The notes: a model not told the origin generated them from the letters alone. A stretch of DNA of 64,000 bases from Aphis gossypii (GCF_020184175.1 NC_065530.1:69479260-69543259); one strand, 5' to 3'. Positions 51,286 to 63,641 are shown, counted from the first letter of the stretch. Program-made: numbers and translations.

Positions 51286-52764
51286 TATATATTTTAATAA
51301 TTTGATGACGTACTATATTCACAATCAAATTTATATACGCATAATCTGAAATAACACATATACATATAAATATATATACTTAAAAAAAAAATTACCCATG
51401 TAAAACATACCTATAAATTTTTGTTAACTTAAGTTGACACAAATGTTTATTACATGTCAAGTTCATAAAACCAAAAAATTGTACTTACCCTTAAATGGTT
51501 AATTTGTAAAATAACGAACTAAATGTTAATCGTACATATATTAGAGTTAATTGTGCACTACTATAAGGATTTCAACCAATTTGAAATTCTCAAAAAAGTA
51601 AATTTTTTGAATATTCAATATAGCAATTCTTGTCTCGGAATTTGTAGGTTAGGTGCTTTGAACAATTCAAGGACATTTAATAACATTTATTATAAATAAG
51701 ATTCACAGTTTTATAACGTCTTTGAATTTAATTCATAACTGGTGAACCACTTGTTTGCACCATGCGTATATTACGTCCAACCGGCAGGTGGGATACTGGG
51801 ATCCATTATATATTATTATAAGTATCTAACCCTGATAAATTATTTTATTTATTTAATTTATCAATCTAACTAAACTCACATCTCGCAGTAATTAGGTAGT
51901 AACTAGTAGTGCAGTTCTCAAATTATTAACATTTATTCAATAATAATTGTTTTATAAAATCACATCTTTTGTAATACCTATTAATCATTAAATAATATTA
52001 TTTAATTAGTAATTACATTATACATAGATTACACATTCCCACAAATTACAGTAATTAAGTTTTTAACGAGTAACATAACTACTAATATTGATGTCAGATG
52101 TTCCTGTTGTCATTTTTTCAACGATTATATAATAGTAAAAATTGCCAATTGGTAGTTTTGATAATAAATGGATAAGCGAGTTTACGAGTATAACAATATA
52201 ACATAATAAAATTACTTAAAAATATAATATAATAGTTAATTTATTAATCAAACGGTTTTTTTCAATATAATTAACCTATCGAATCGACAATTTTTTCAAA
52301 AATGTAAGTTATTCTATTCTGGGTGATTACAATTTATTTATCTATGTATGTCTAAGAATATAACAGTTATAAATTTGATTTGAATATATATATAATATTA
52401 TATTATACGTAATATATTCAATATAATGATATATTGTTTGCATCAGTTGACATTTTGACAACATCAATTAAAAAAAAAAAAAACGATTTATAAACAAAAT
52501 ATTTGAAGTATGTAATTTTCTTACTTTTTAATTGACTCCATGAAAATACGTTTTTTAGGCTTGCAAATATACATATTTTATTTTTTCTTATCAGTTAACT
52601 TTTAATCTCTTTCTAGTGTATACTGGACTTTGTTTTGAATTCAAAATTCTTTTCTCTTTACTGTAAATGCCATTATTATTCATAATTTGATACGAATATT
52701 GTCTTAGCCATTATTATTTATTTGTGTGTTAATTTTTTCTCAGATTAGTAAATAAATTATAATT
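51286..52764. promoter_or_regulatory. divergent promoter region between DNAJC2 and BAF
   Basis: 1.48 kb of AT-rich DNA lie between two start codons. A polypyrimidine-AG (TTTTTTCTCAG) directly before 52744 looks like an acceptor 21 bp upstream of the BAF ATG, so BAF probably has a non-coding first exon in this gap. No ORF or transposon is recognised. Confidence 0.45.
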
Positions 52765-53246
52765 ATGACTACTCCATCATCTACAACCAGTCAAAAACAC
52801 AAAGCGTTCTCTGGAGAGCCTATGCGAGACAAACCAGTTGAAGATCTCGCTGGTATTGGACCTGTATTAGCAAACAGACTAAAAGAACAAGGATTCAACA
52901 AAGTAAGTTAACACAATAACTTAATTTATTAATATTCATTTTATTATGTAATTACTGTCGCATTTTAAAAATATTTGTTTTACATACTGATGAATATTAT
53001 AACATTGTGCACAATTTATATTATTATCAGTAATGAATAAAACAATAGGGTAATTCATTTTTTTTATACTTACAAAAGAATTGCTTTGTTTTGTTTTAGG
53101 CTTACAATGTATTGGGTCAATTTCTTCTTTTAGAAATGGATCAAGAGTTATTCTGTGACTGGTTAAAAGATACAGTAAAAGCCAACTCAAAACAATCAAA
53201 AGATTGTCATGCTTGCTTAAAAGCATGGTGTGATGAATTTTTGTAG
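52765..53246 (+). CDS. baf: Barrier-to-autointegration factor (BAF)
   Basis: Small dimeric DNA-bridging protein that binds LEM-domain proteins and lamin and organises chromatin at the nuclear envelope. Two exons: 52765-52902 and 53100-53246; 94 residues plus stop. It aligns with the 89-residue animal BAF along its whole length: SQKHKAFSGEPM, the helix-hairpin-helix segment LAGIGPVLANRLKEQGFNKA, YNVLGQFLLL, WLKDTVKANSKQSKDCHACL and WCDEFL at the end. The N-terminus has five extra residues (PSSTT) between the usual MTT and SQKH, in the region that VRK1-type kinases phosphorylate. The gene converges with DPH7, the stop codons lying 208 bp apart. Confidence 0.96.
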
Positions 53247-53454
53247 ATGAATTTTGTATTTTGTAATAATAATTCTTAATTCTAATGTTATGTTTTATTT
53301 TATTCATAGTGTATAGGTACTTATATTAATATAAGTAAATATTCCATATAAAATATATACATACAAATGTCAACAAAATTCTTATTCTGTAATTCATTAG
53401 AAAATAATAAAATTAATATAATAATATTTATCAATTACTTTATAATATATATTT

Positions 53455-54785
53455 TTATAATTTCATGTTGACAAAAAATAAATCTAATCTATGGTCATAA
53501 AATGAACATGTAGAAATTATTTTTTTATTTTTTGATTTTGTGTCATGTTCTAATAGAGTATTGTTTCGGTAGCACCAATCTGCTCCATAGTAGAGCCTAT
53601 TGCTTTTTTCCCCAAAAGATTGACAAATATTAGGTACATCCAACGTTGTATCTATTATATGAGCAGCATTAAACATTGAAGCACTTAAAAGATATTCTTC
53701 TTTATTAGGTTCCCATTTCAATCTCCAAACTCCACCGTCGACTTTTACATTATTATAACTATGCTTCATATTACGTATATCCCATAGTCTAATAATTTCA
53801 TCATAACTAAAAAATTGATAAATTATGTTAATATATTGCTATTTATTTAAGAAAACAAATTTACCTTCCTGTAACAATGATATTTTCTCGAATTTTATTT
53901 GATGAGCATGTTGTTACTCCTTGTTCATGTTCTTTATTTTCAAATATAGGTTTGTCAAATTGTAAACGTTGGTCATAACATTTAAATTTACAATCATCAC
54001 CACCTATAAAAATATAATTTTATTACCTGGTATACTCACTAACTATATTGTAAAATTTAAAATACAAATTGACTTTATATTCAAGAACGATTAAATAAAA
54101 AACTATAATTATAATTTATAATATTAATGATAAATTTACCTGTGTATAATATGTTTGGTTCACAATAATTATAAGTAACAATCCATGATTCAAAATTATG
54201 AGCTTTGAAACTGCGTATGAGTTGATCATTTAGATTTATTAAAGTGACATAACCACAAGAATCGCTAAATGCAATACTTTGTGATCCATTTTCATAAAGG
54301 GATGACCAAGCAATTGATAAACTCATATGAGATTCACCATTAGTTTTTGGAACATCAAAACTAGTGAATAAATTTAAAGATAAATCATCATCTTTTTCAT
54401 CTAAAAAAAAATACCAATTAATTAAATGTATAGTATTTTGATTATTAATGACTGAAAACTCACCCAAGCGATATATACTAATATGATTGCCAGACAATGC
54501 AGCTGCTAGTAATATTTGTCCAGAAACGATAAAAGGGTTCCACTTTAAATCTAGCACAGCATTTTCGGGAATACTCTGAATCAATTTAATTTTGTTTTGG
54601 TTGTCTAAAGAGAATAAGTTGATAGTGCCAGTTTTTGATTTGTCTGCCTCATTAAGTTTATAAGTTCCACATACAAGTATATTGTTGTATTCTGGTATTG
54701 GACACCATTCTACAGTATCTGCAGGATAAATTGTATCATATGATGCAAAGAGTTCCACACTACAGTTCATACTGTTCATAGACAT
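53455..54785 (-). CDS. DPH7: DPH7 (WDR85), diphthine methyltransferase (methylesterase)
   Basis: WD40 protein that removes the methyl ester from methylated diphthine on elongation factor 2, a late step of diphthamide synthesis. Exons: 54785-54464, 54400-54140, 54003-53865, 53806-53455; 1074 nt, 357 residues, frame kept. Landmarks are ADTVEWCPIPEYNNILVCGT near the N-terminus, AVLDLKWNP, the central GGDDCKFKCYDQR across the exon 2-3 join, a repeat containing IIRLWDIRN, then DGGVWRLKWEP and CSFYDHRLDLF at the C-terminus. These match the DPH7 order (VEWCP, GGDD, GGVWRLKW, SFYD). The first ATG directly follows an acceptor-like TTTACAG, so a non-coding exon may lie upstream; Met-3 and Met-6 are alternative starts. 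Confidence 0.92.
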
Positions 54786-55189
54786 CTGTAAATAATATTA
54801 AATGGAAAAATCAATATTTAATTCACTCAATTAAGATTATTCTAATAAGAATATCCTGTAATTTTAATAATCTTATCTTCGTATGCAAAACTTTCATAAA
54901 AGCAACAATATTACTGTAAACCTTGACTAGATAAAAAACATTAACAGGACTTGGAAGTTATAACATTAAAAATGTTAGGTTTTAGCGTTTTAATATGCAG
55001 TAATGTCAAAATGTGTGCTATAATAAACAATAAAAATGGAAAATTAAATTTTTAAAAGCTTATATAATATATTATTATATTTTAATTTTCATGATTTTTT
55101 AATTATTTTATTTAGTTTATATAATCTATCCAATTTTAATATAATAAACGTAAATGAGGTTGAAGTAGGATTTAGACCGAAATAAATTG
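54786..55189. other. DPH7 upstream region
   Basis: 400 bp of AT-rich sequence upstream of the DPH7 ATG, likely its promoter and possibly a leader exon. No other feature is recognised before the retrotransposon remnant that starts at about 55190. Confidence 0.4.
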
Positions 55190-55895
55190 AGTTGAGAAGT
55201 CGTTCACTAACAGCACTCCGGCAGTGAATTATGTTAAAAGTTTAGACAAAAAGTAAGTCACTACACCATTTCCTTTTTAATATTTTTGAGGAATTTTCAA
55301 GCATTGAGCTGAAAAGATTTTTTTCTTGTAGGTTTGGGTTGTGATAGGGTTTGTAAGATTTGGAGGTGATTTCAGTTACTGATTGTAGTTTTAGGTCAGT
55401 AAGGAGTGCTTGGTTCGAAACATAAAAGAGAGCGTTTGTAACTAGGCTTAGGGTTTATTTTTTTTTTTTAGAAAGTTTTAATTTTTTTAATATTTGATTT
55501 TTATGCTGAGCCTCAGATTTGAATTTTGTACGTCCGAATTTGTTTTAGGAGACTTTTATTCAGAATTAATTTAGTGTTGGGTGAGAGTTTTGATTTTGGG
55601 TTTAAAAATTAGTTGAGGGCAAAGGGGTAAGTTCAACTTGAGTTTGGTGGCATTCATGTGGTGGTTTTATGTTAGTATTTTATTAAATGAACTCCAAGGC
55701 ATTTACTATTTAGTAGTTATTGAGATAGGAATTTCGATTTTGTTGAAGGTGACATGAGTGCAAATGCTTTAAGTGATGGTGATGGGAAAGACTTGGTTTC
55801 AATTATTTTTATCTTCTAGTCTTCAATTTGAATGAGGTGGAATTAAAGTCTATTGGAAGCAATAACTATGTTTTCATGAGTAAAGATGATCGTTA
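55190..55895 (-). pseudogene. decayed Jockey-like non-LTR retrotransposon, 3' part of the reverse-transcriptase ORF
   Basis: The stretch is strikingly G/T-rich and C-poor on the plus strand. Read on the minus strand, in several frames, it gives segments typical of Jockey-clade ORF2 in the right order. These are THENIVIASNRL with HLIQIED (after the catalytic DD box), KCLGVHLIKY (the YLGVHLD motif), and SKLSPNTKLILNKSLLKQIR followed by TYKIQIWGSA (the LY.S.L.PI.TYGIQLWG motif). A later block resembles the element tail. Stops and frameshifts separate the segments, so it is non-functional. No intact ends or target duplication were found. Confidence 0.8.
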
Positions 55896-56537
55896 GTTTG
55901 TAGTAATTAAGATAATAATTTGTTTAAAAAATTATTAACATTTTGTAGTCAGTTAAAATTCTGTAAACTACACATGTAATGAAAGGAAAACCATTTAAAT
56001 AAATTATTCATTAGCAGGAATATATTTAGGTATTTGACACCCAGTCAAAGAGCAATAAATACCTCTCAATTATAGATAAAAAAAATGTAGTTTAAAAAAC
56101 AATTATTATAAATTATTATCATTAACATTTGTGTTAAAATATTAATTTAAAATTCTTTATTCCCATGACTGAAAACTCTTTAATTTTATTATCATAATTG
56201 AAGGTGATGTTTAATTCACTTTAGATATTTAACACGTCTAAAACATTTGTGCTAATATAATATTACAAATTATGATACAATAAAAAAAATACAAAAATAT
56301 AATATAATTATAAGAAATAAATCAATACAGTTAAAAGAGGCTTAATATAATATCAATTATGAAAAGATCATCCACTTTCCAAAATATGACTATTCTGTTT
56401 AAAACAAACTAAAAATAAAAATATATCAATTATTTATTATAGTTCTTATGAATTTAAACACAATATGAAATCAGAAATACATTTTTAATTGCCACATTTA
56501 AATTACAATTTTTTTTTAAGTTTACATATTTTAATAA
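55896..56537. other. MCM5 3' region and gap
   Basis: About 640 bp of very AT-rich DNA downstream of the MCM5 stop codon, expected to include its 3' UTR. Long A/T runs but no gene, repeat or RNA was recognised. Confidence 0.4.
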
Positions 56538-58998
56538 TTATTTTAATCTAATTAACATTTTACGTTGCATAATGTGTTGTATTTCACCTCTCCTGATCAT
56601 CAAATATATAACTTTATCTATAGCTCGTTGTGGATATTTTTGTCTCAGAAAATCTTGAATAATACTAAATTCAGAAACTTGTGATCCAATTGGGAATCGG
56701 CGTTTTAATTGCTTTTCAATTCTCTGTAGTGTTTCTGTGTCTTCTTCAGTTGAAAAACCTTCCACACCAGATAAACAACCTGATGTAGCTGCACTCAGAG
56801 TAGATACTTGAAATAATCTTAATGCTTCGTCTACATGACTGTCAGTAGCAAAAGGTTGCAATTGCATTTTAGCTAAAGATTCTGCAATACGAATAATAGC
56901 TTCTAACTGTCTAACAGTAATCGGAATAGCAAGTTTTTTCTCAGATTCTAATTCATGACATCCAGTCCTCATAATTACGTAACGACTCTTAAGCTTCTCA
57001 CCAGCTTCTTCAGATAATCGAGGTCCACAACGTTGACGACAGTAATTTAAGAACTTTTTAATTGTCGCCAATGGTAATTCTCCTTCAACTTCTTGCTTAG
57101 CTTGACCATTCATTAAATGTACATTCATGATATGCTTAGCCAATATCATATCTCTGTTTTGATTATGTTCATCTTTAATAATAAATATCATATCAAACCT
57201 GAAAAAAAATATATATTTATTTATAGGAATGAATGCCGTACAACTTTTCAATATATTATTAATAATAAATTTATGAACTTGTCAGATAAAACATTATTTT
57301 TAGATTAAAATCAACAAATTATAATTGAATTGTTAATTTAAAAGGTTATTTTTTAATTTTTTCATTCTTAGACATAATAATTTACTGAAAATATCATACT
57401 ACCTAGATAAAATTGTAGGCATGAAATCAATATTATCTTCGCCTTTACTGTCATCCCATCGACCAAATACTGAATTTGCAGCAGCCATCACCGAACAACG
57501 ACTGTTAAGAGTAGTTGTAATGCCTGCCTTAGCTATTGATATGGTCTGTTGTTCCATAGCTTCATGAATCGCAACTCTATCACCTTCTCTCATCTTGTCA
57601 AATTCGTCAATACAAACAACACCACTATCAGCTAAAACCATTGCTCCACCTTCTACCACAAAATTATGAGATGTTGGATCACGTGTTACAGAAGCTGTGA
57701 GTCCAGCAGCTGAAGAACCTTTACCAGATGTGTATACACCTATAGGTGAAACTTGTTGTACAAATTTTAAAAGTTGTGATTTAGCTGTACCAGGATCTCC
57801 CAAAAGCAATAAATTTATATCTCCACGACGGGTTAAACCGTCTGGAAGTCTTTTACGAGAACCTCCAAAAAGCAGACAAGCTATCGCTTTTTTTATATCA
57901 CTAAAACCAAAAATAGATGGTGCTATAGACTTGGCAATACGGTCATAAATATCAGGAGATGATGACAATTTTCTGAATAGTTCTTCATCTTCAACAGAAG
58001 TTGGTATTGAAGTAGTGAAACCTCCAACCTGATCGTCCATTTGAAATCCTAAAACTCTTAAATATGGAGCACGCACACCAACCACGGTACGAGAATTTTC
58101 AGTAAGTTTTTGTTTTTTAGAAGTCTTGACCTGAAAGTATATTAATTTAAAACAAAATATAAATAACAAATTAAATTACATTCTATATAAATTATACCTT
58201 TTTTATAGAATAAACACCAACTACCATAACACGGTTCCCTGGAACTACACGTTCACATAGGTAACGATCACAATATAATTGTACGTGCCGTGGCATTTCT
58301 CCTTGAGGTGTAGAGTCACTTAATTCTTGTAATTTTAAAATTTGAGAATCAACACATTTGCATTTGTCTGGTATAATAAAATATGGGTCCAAAGGGCATT
58401 GTGGACGGCCAGCTTGTTCAGTGGTACATTTTCTTGGCAAGATATAACCATCCATGCCAGGTTTCACTGGCAAATGTGGTACTACATTACGACAAGATCG
58501 ACATTGCAATGTTATCTGTGTAGCCTTAGCCCGAATACTTGACGCCGATACTATGATACCAGGAATTTTGACCAGCCGAGAAACTGACTCAGATTTAATA
58601 GAACGCAAAGAAGAAGCCAATGAATTTGTAGACAATAATATTTGAATATGCTCAATATCTTCTAAGTTATCAGATGCAAGCAATTCTTGAGCTAATTCTG
58701 TAGCAGCTTCTTCAAAAGCTGGCAAATATTCCACTGGTTGTTTGTATAACTTATCAGCAAGATTTTCATCAAATCCAGCTAAATCCTCCACATTTATTTC
58801 CATCCAATATTGACCCAAATTACAATTTCGCTTTAATGTATCTCTATACTTATAGTTAAAATTTTCTTCGTTGTATGTTTTTAAGAAATCTTTGAACGAT
58901 TTTTTTATTGATCTTGTGTTCAATAATGACGATGACAAATTGTCATCATCACCGAATGTATCAGAGAAAAATATACCAGGAGTATCAAATCCTTCCAT
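56538..58998 (-). CDS. Mcm5: MCM5, subunit of the MCM2-7 replicative helicase
   Basis: MCM5 forms the gate of the helicase ring with MCM2. Exons: 58998-58198, 58130-57403, 57198-56538; 2190 nt, 729 residues (human 734). The start MEGFDTPGIFFSD matches the conserved MCM5 N-terminus. The zinc site near residues 166-205 has CRSC and the block PRKCTTEQAGRPQCPLDPYF, which is MCM5-specific. Walker A LLLGDPGTAKSQ lies near 376, Walker B VVCIDEFDKM near 438, and the arginine finger (ILSRFDMIF, near 509) is split by the second intron. The C-terminus, with TVRQLEAIIRIAESLAKM and the MLIRLK tail, is a winged-helix. All catalytic residues are present. It lies 9 kb from the 3' end of MCM4, with DNAJC2, BAF and DPH7 between. 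Confidence 0.97.
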
Positions 58999-61900
58999 AT
59001 TTAAGTTTCAACAGTTTTAATAAAACTACGATAAATTTTTAAAAAAAAACGTCACAATATACTTAAAAAAAAAAAATTGAACTATGAATTAATTTAAACA
59101 GCCAAAATAAAAATTATGCACGCTGAGGACTGAGAACACCTGAACACTGACACATTGAAATTTATTACAATACTAGGTATGTCACTATGCTAATAATAAT
59201 TGTAGTACAGATACTTAAGACGAGTCTGAATTAATACTTTAATAGTTCTTACGTTAGTACATTACAATTTTACAGATTTACAAAAGTATCTAACATACAC
59301 TTGCAAATATGAAATAAGAGTAATGAGCAATGGCTATTAGAGTAATACTCATAGACCTAATAAGTTATAAAGTTAATACTTTAATAGTTTAATAGGCTAT
59401 GGTAATATTCAGTACATATTCTGATTTCTGAATGATTTGGCTAATGCTATTGCCTATTACTTCGTAACAAAGCAAATGATAGTAAATTGTAAATGGCGGG
59501 AAACATTGTTATTAGTACCTATTAGTAAGAAGTTAGCAACACTAAATTTTTTTGTTAAACTTTTTTATTATCAATTACTGAGACAAAGTTAGATAGATAC
59601 GTTTTGTAAAAACTAAAAAAATTTCATAAAATATGAGAAATTAATAAAAAAAAATTAGTTGTGAATATAAATTTATAATATTGTTATTAATCAATTTTAT
59701 TTTAAATATTTTATCATCAAAAATCAAATATCAATCATTAAAATCCATATTTTTATCTATGAATAATAATAAACCATAACCAACCTGCAACCATTTAAAA
59801 CAGTATTCATACAATATAATATAGTTTATATTTAATATTTACATTTTACTTGTACTTGTCTGTGTGTTGTACCATAAACATTGTACTTTATATTGTATTT
59901 TTTTAACGTATTTATAGTTTATAAATATCATGATGTAGAATATGTTTATATATTTGACATTAATTTTTCTATAAAATACGTCTCATCATTGTCGAATTTA
60001 ATGATGTGGTATCGATGTAACATTAATGTTAATTAATATTTATCAATTATCTCATTACCTGAAGACTGAAGAGTAGTTGGTTTAAAAAAGAAAAATTTGA
60101 TTTCTTATGAAAAAAATAGTAAGAAACTTGTGTCGATTGTGATTAACATACACTTGATAAGTTAAATTAACGTTATAACTAGAAGACGAACGAGTATCCC
60201 ATATCCATACTCCATGGGCTACGATTTTATCAGTGTTCAGTACTGTTAACAAAGTTATACATAATATTATTACGAATCGGAAATTCAAATTCGAAATATC
60301 AAATTACTATGATTTCAAGTATTCCAATATAATTTTCTGATCAGAAAATCTAAATTTCGTGACCCGTAATAGAATTATTATTTAGTGACAAATTATTGTA
60401 CAATATGAATATTGATTTTAGGTATATTACCCAATGTCGTAGTTAAAAGAACAATACTTATCAAAATCAACCGAAATCAATAAATATTAGTAGGTTTTTT
60501 TTTTTATAACTGATTTCTTGATTGTGCATAATACAAGCAAAACCATACATAATGGACACAATGCAATAATGCACTGTCTGAAGGATTTAAATGACAGAAA
60601 ATATCATATTAAAGAAAACAAGGGAAAATAATAGTAAATATAGTTTCCTGGTAAATTCAAAATTTAAACTATGTTCATATATTAATATAATAAAATTAAG
60701 TGATTAACAAATTGATTATAGTGAAAATATTTATTTTATTAATACCTATACACAATAATTAATTGTGTAAAAACATGTTGGGTATCAATAAAATAATAGT
60801 ATATTGTATGTAATATAATATTAATTAATACTGATCAATACAAAATTAATTTTGTACAATAGTTACTCTTATTTTTTTTTTGGTTTTACACGGAACAAAT
60901 GATTATAAATATTATTAACTAAAATTTCTTAAATAACAAAGAAACAACAAATTATAATACATTTACAAAATTAATTGATAATGTTATAATTCCATATTGT
61001 CTTTTTGACATTTTGTTAAAAATTAAAGTATGGTAAACCCTGTTGAACATACAATATTTAAATTAACTATATTTAAAAGTTAAATACTAACTTCAAATAC
61101 ATTCTTTTTTTTCTATGACACGAGACATTTACCATACTGAAAAATTAATTTTCAAATTTATTGATAAATTATATTACATAGTAATATAATATAATATCAT
61201 TATAATATATTAGAAATTTTTTTTTAAATTTAAGGTTGACATATAATATTACCATAATTAATTTTACAATTGTAAAAATATACTATCATTTTTTTTTGCT
61301 AATAAAAATTAAATAATCTATGATTCATCCCATAAACACAAGCTAAATAAACCAAATAATAAACCTACCCAAAATTAAATTAAAAAATTATCAAATACAA
61401 ATTGTTATTTAAAAATATAATTTAAAATAGTGCCTGATTATTACAAAATAATTAGCATAATACCCGTTTTAGTATGAACTTTGTACAGTAAATAAAATAT
61501 TTTATTATAATATGCATAAAAATTAAAAAATAATAATACAAATAATGTAATAACTAAAATCTTAAAAAATATTTGTATAACATTTGATTCTTAAGCATAA
61601 ATAGTCTAACAAAAATAATGAAATTGAACAGATACCCTGATAGAATAAAAATGCAATTTTAAATTTAAAGGCCTCAGAAAATACCATTATCACTTAGTTA
61701 CCATTATGTTTAAAAACTTTTTTTTTATACATATGAAAAATATTAGTAATACTACTCTTTAATTATACTACTGTCAGTCATTAAATTAATTAGATCTTGT
61801 TAAATAAAATTGTTGTTTACATACATTTTATGTGCAAATTCACATTTGATATATCGGTAAACTTTGAAATTCTAATTGTTGTAAAAATATTGTTACATAC

Positions 61901-62221
61901 CTAATAATATGTTCTAAATACATTAAAAGAAAATACGATAATTTTAGTTTGAAAAATAGTAAACTAAATCCCCTAAAAAGTAAAAACAATTTTTCTTATA
62001 TAAATATTAAAATAATTTATATCATACTTATTTATATTTTGTTATCTATAACCATTGATACTAAAAATATATGTGTTAGGTATAATTTATTTGATCTATT
62101 ATAGTGATTTTGTCAATAATTAGTTTAATTGCTACTGTCTTCAAATGAAAAGAAAAAAATCAATAATTGTTTTGAATTATTTGATTATTAATTATAATAT
62201 TTCTCTATAAAATTTATGATA
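58999..62221. other. long gap upstream of MCM5
   Basis: A 3.2-kb AT-rich gap. The first few hundred bases should hold the MCM5 promoter (a less AT-rich patch GCACGCTGAGGACTGAGAACACCTG is at 59117-59142). From about 60400 to 62200 the DNA is extremely AT-rich with many homopolymer runs, part of which is the expected 3' UTR of the unknown gene ending at 62222. One short ORF with a signal peptide (60082-60288) is listed separately. Nothing else is recognised. Confidence 0.45.
60082..60288 (-). CDS. candidate small secreted peptide or first exon of a secreted protein (unconfirmed)
   Basis: The 68-codon ORF opens MNFRFVIILCITLLTVLNT, a good signal peptide with a basic n-region, a hydrophobic core and a likely cleavage site around TDKIVA-HG. 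It continues HGVWIWDTRSSSSYNVNLTYQ. The first 40 codons are less AT-rich than the surrounding DNA, which supports coding. The last part (TIFFIRNQIFLF) looks like intron read-through, and GT dinucleotides after the Gln codon could be a donor. No downstream exon was found before MCM5. It is either a short secreted peptide, the 5' exon of a gene with small exons, or chance. Confidence 0.3.
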   Translation of the reverse strand: MNFRFVIILCITLLTVLNTDKIVAHGVWIWDTRSSSSYNVNLTYQVYVNHNRHKFLTIFFIRNQIFLF

Positions 62222-63013
62222 CTAAAGTTGTCTAGATACTTTTTCAACTTCCTTTAAACATTCACTTACTAATGCTTTAGCTTTATGAATTGATTTTTTC
62301 AACCTTTCAGTAGAGTTCTTACAACCTGTATATATTGGTCGGATCGACCCCGACATTTCTTCAATCACCGTCAATAATTCTCTATATTTAGCCCAGCCAT
62401 CTTCACTACTTAAAGAATCAATATCAAATGTTTTTTCAACATTTTCTATTTGACCAGATATTCGGTCTGTAGTAGTAGAAGGTGGAGGCATATGTTCGTG
62501 TTTATAATGTTTTGTTTTGTTTTGTGTGTTTTCTTTGTTGTAATTTACTGCAGTCTTTTCTTTAGGTTGTTCATATGGATATGATTTTCTTTTATCAACT
62601 TGTCTAAAATTCATTAACAGTTCAGGATAGTTAAACGGCAAATTAAATGGCCATTGTTGTTCGTATTGAGCACTATAGTTAGGATAATTATGATGTTTAC
62701 GATTCATTGTCAGGTCTAAGAGTGGATTGTAATTGTTCATATCATTGACCATGTGGTTTAATTGAGGCATACTAGTTTTTCCACGTTTGCGAGGTGCACC
62801 TCCTTGTGCATTTGATGGTAATGAATGTTTGTTTTTTGATTTACCACTACTAGTATTTGGTACTAATGATAATGATACTGTACTCTGTGGAGAAGTAGAA
62901 GAAACTGCATACTGACTGTTGGATTTTGAACTTTGTGATATAGGTATGATGGTCAACTCTGAATGACATCCCATATTGCCAGACTTAATTGCTTCCAATA
63001 AACTATTTTCCAT
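62222..63013 (-). CDS. unrecognised low-complexity nuclear-type protein with C-terminal helical domain
   Basis: 263 residues from the ATG at 63013 (MENSLLEAIKSGNMG). The frame is open 24 nt further upstream to a splice-acceptor-like TTCTTAG at about 63040, so the ATG exon may be preceded by a non-coding or coding exon. Residues 30-90 are Ser/Thr/Gln/Asn-rich with a basic patch GGAPRKRGKTS that could be a nuclear localisation signal. A Tyr/Asn/Pro-rich middle follows (NYPNYSAQYEQQWPFNLPFN). The last about 70 residues are helical and ordered (DSLSSEDGWAKYRELLTVIE, then CKNSTERLKKSIHKAKALV). I do not recognise the family; the C-terminal helix looks like a conserved interaction domain. The form suggests a transcription or chromatin cofactor, which is inference only. 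Confidence 0.75.
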   Translation of the reverse strand: MENSLLEAIKSGNMGCHSELTIIPISQSSKSNSQYAVSSTSPQSTVSLSLVPNTSSGKSKNKHSLPSNAQGGAPRKRGKTSMPQLNHMVNDMNNYNPLLDLTMNRKHHNYPNYSAQYEQQWPFNLPFNYPELLMNFRQVDKRKSYPYEQPKEKTAVNYNKENTQNKTKHYKHEHMPPPSTTTDRISGQIENVEKTFDIDSLSSEDGWAKYRELLTVIEEMSGSIRPIYTGCKNSTERLKKSIHKAKALVSECLKEVEKVSRQL

Positions 63014-63641
63014 GATATCAATTTTTAAATTTTTCACCCTAAGAATTATATATTAAAAAAAATACTGGATGAGAATATATTTTGTTACAGTAATAAATAT
63101 GTTATACCTAACATAGTATCATTAAAATATATAACTAGATATTTACACATCATAAACACTAATACTGATTTAAATTGAATAAATATATAAACAATAAAAA
63201 TAATAATAAGTATTACATAACATAGGCATATTATTTTAATTATTGGATTTATTATAAAAATGAATATTCAAATAGGTAATAAAAAAATCAATATTTAATG
63301 AAAGTTTAAATTTACTACGTAAATGACCTAATAAACTAATACGATATTAATGATAATAGGTAGGTAATTGATATACACTTACTCTGTTTATAAAGGTTTA
63401 ATAAATTATGAAGTTGTAAGAAATGTAATTTAATATATTAACTTTCTTATAGCCATAAAAATCACCATACAGCATCACAAAATAACTATAATAATATGAG
63501 AAGTTGTTTTCAGATATTTCGTAAATCAAAACATTAAGTAACAAGTACTATTACAATATTATTATTTATTAACTTGTGGAAAAACAAACGTCATTTCATC
63601 ATATTATCATTTATATATACTAGAATATCCTGTAAGCCACA

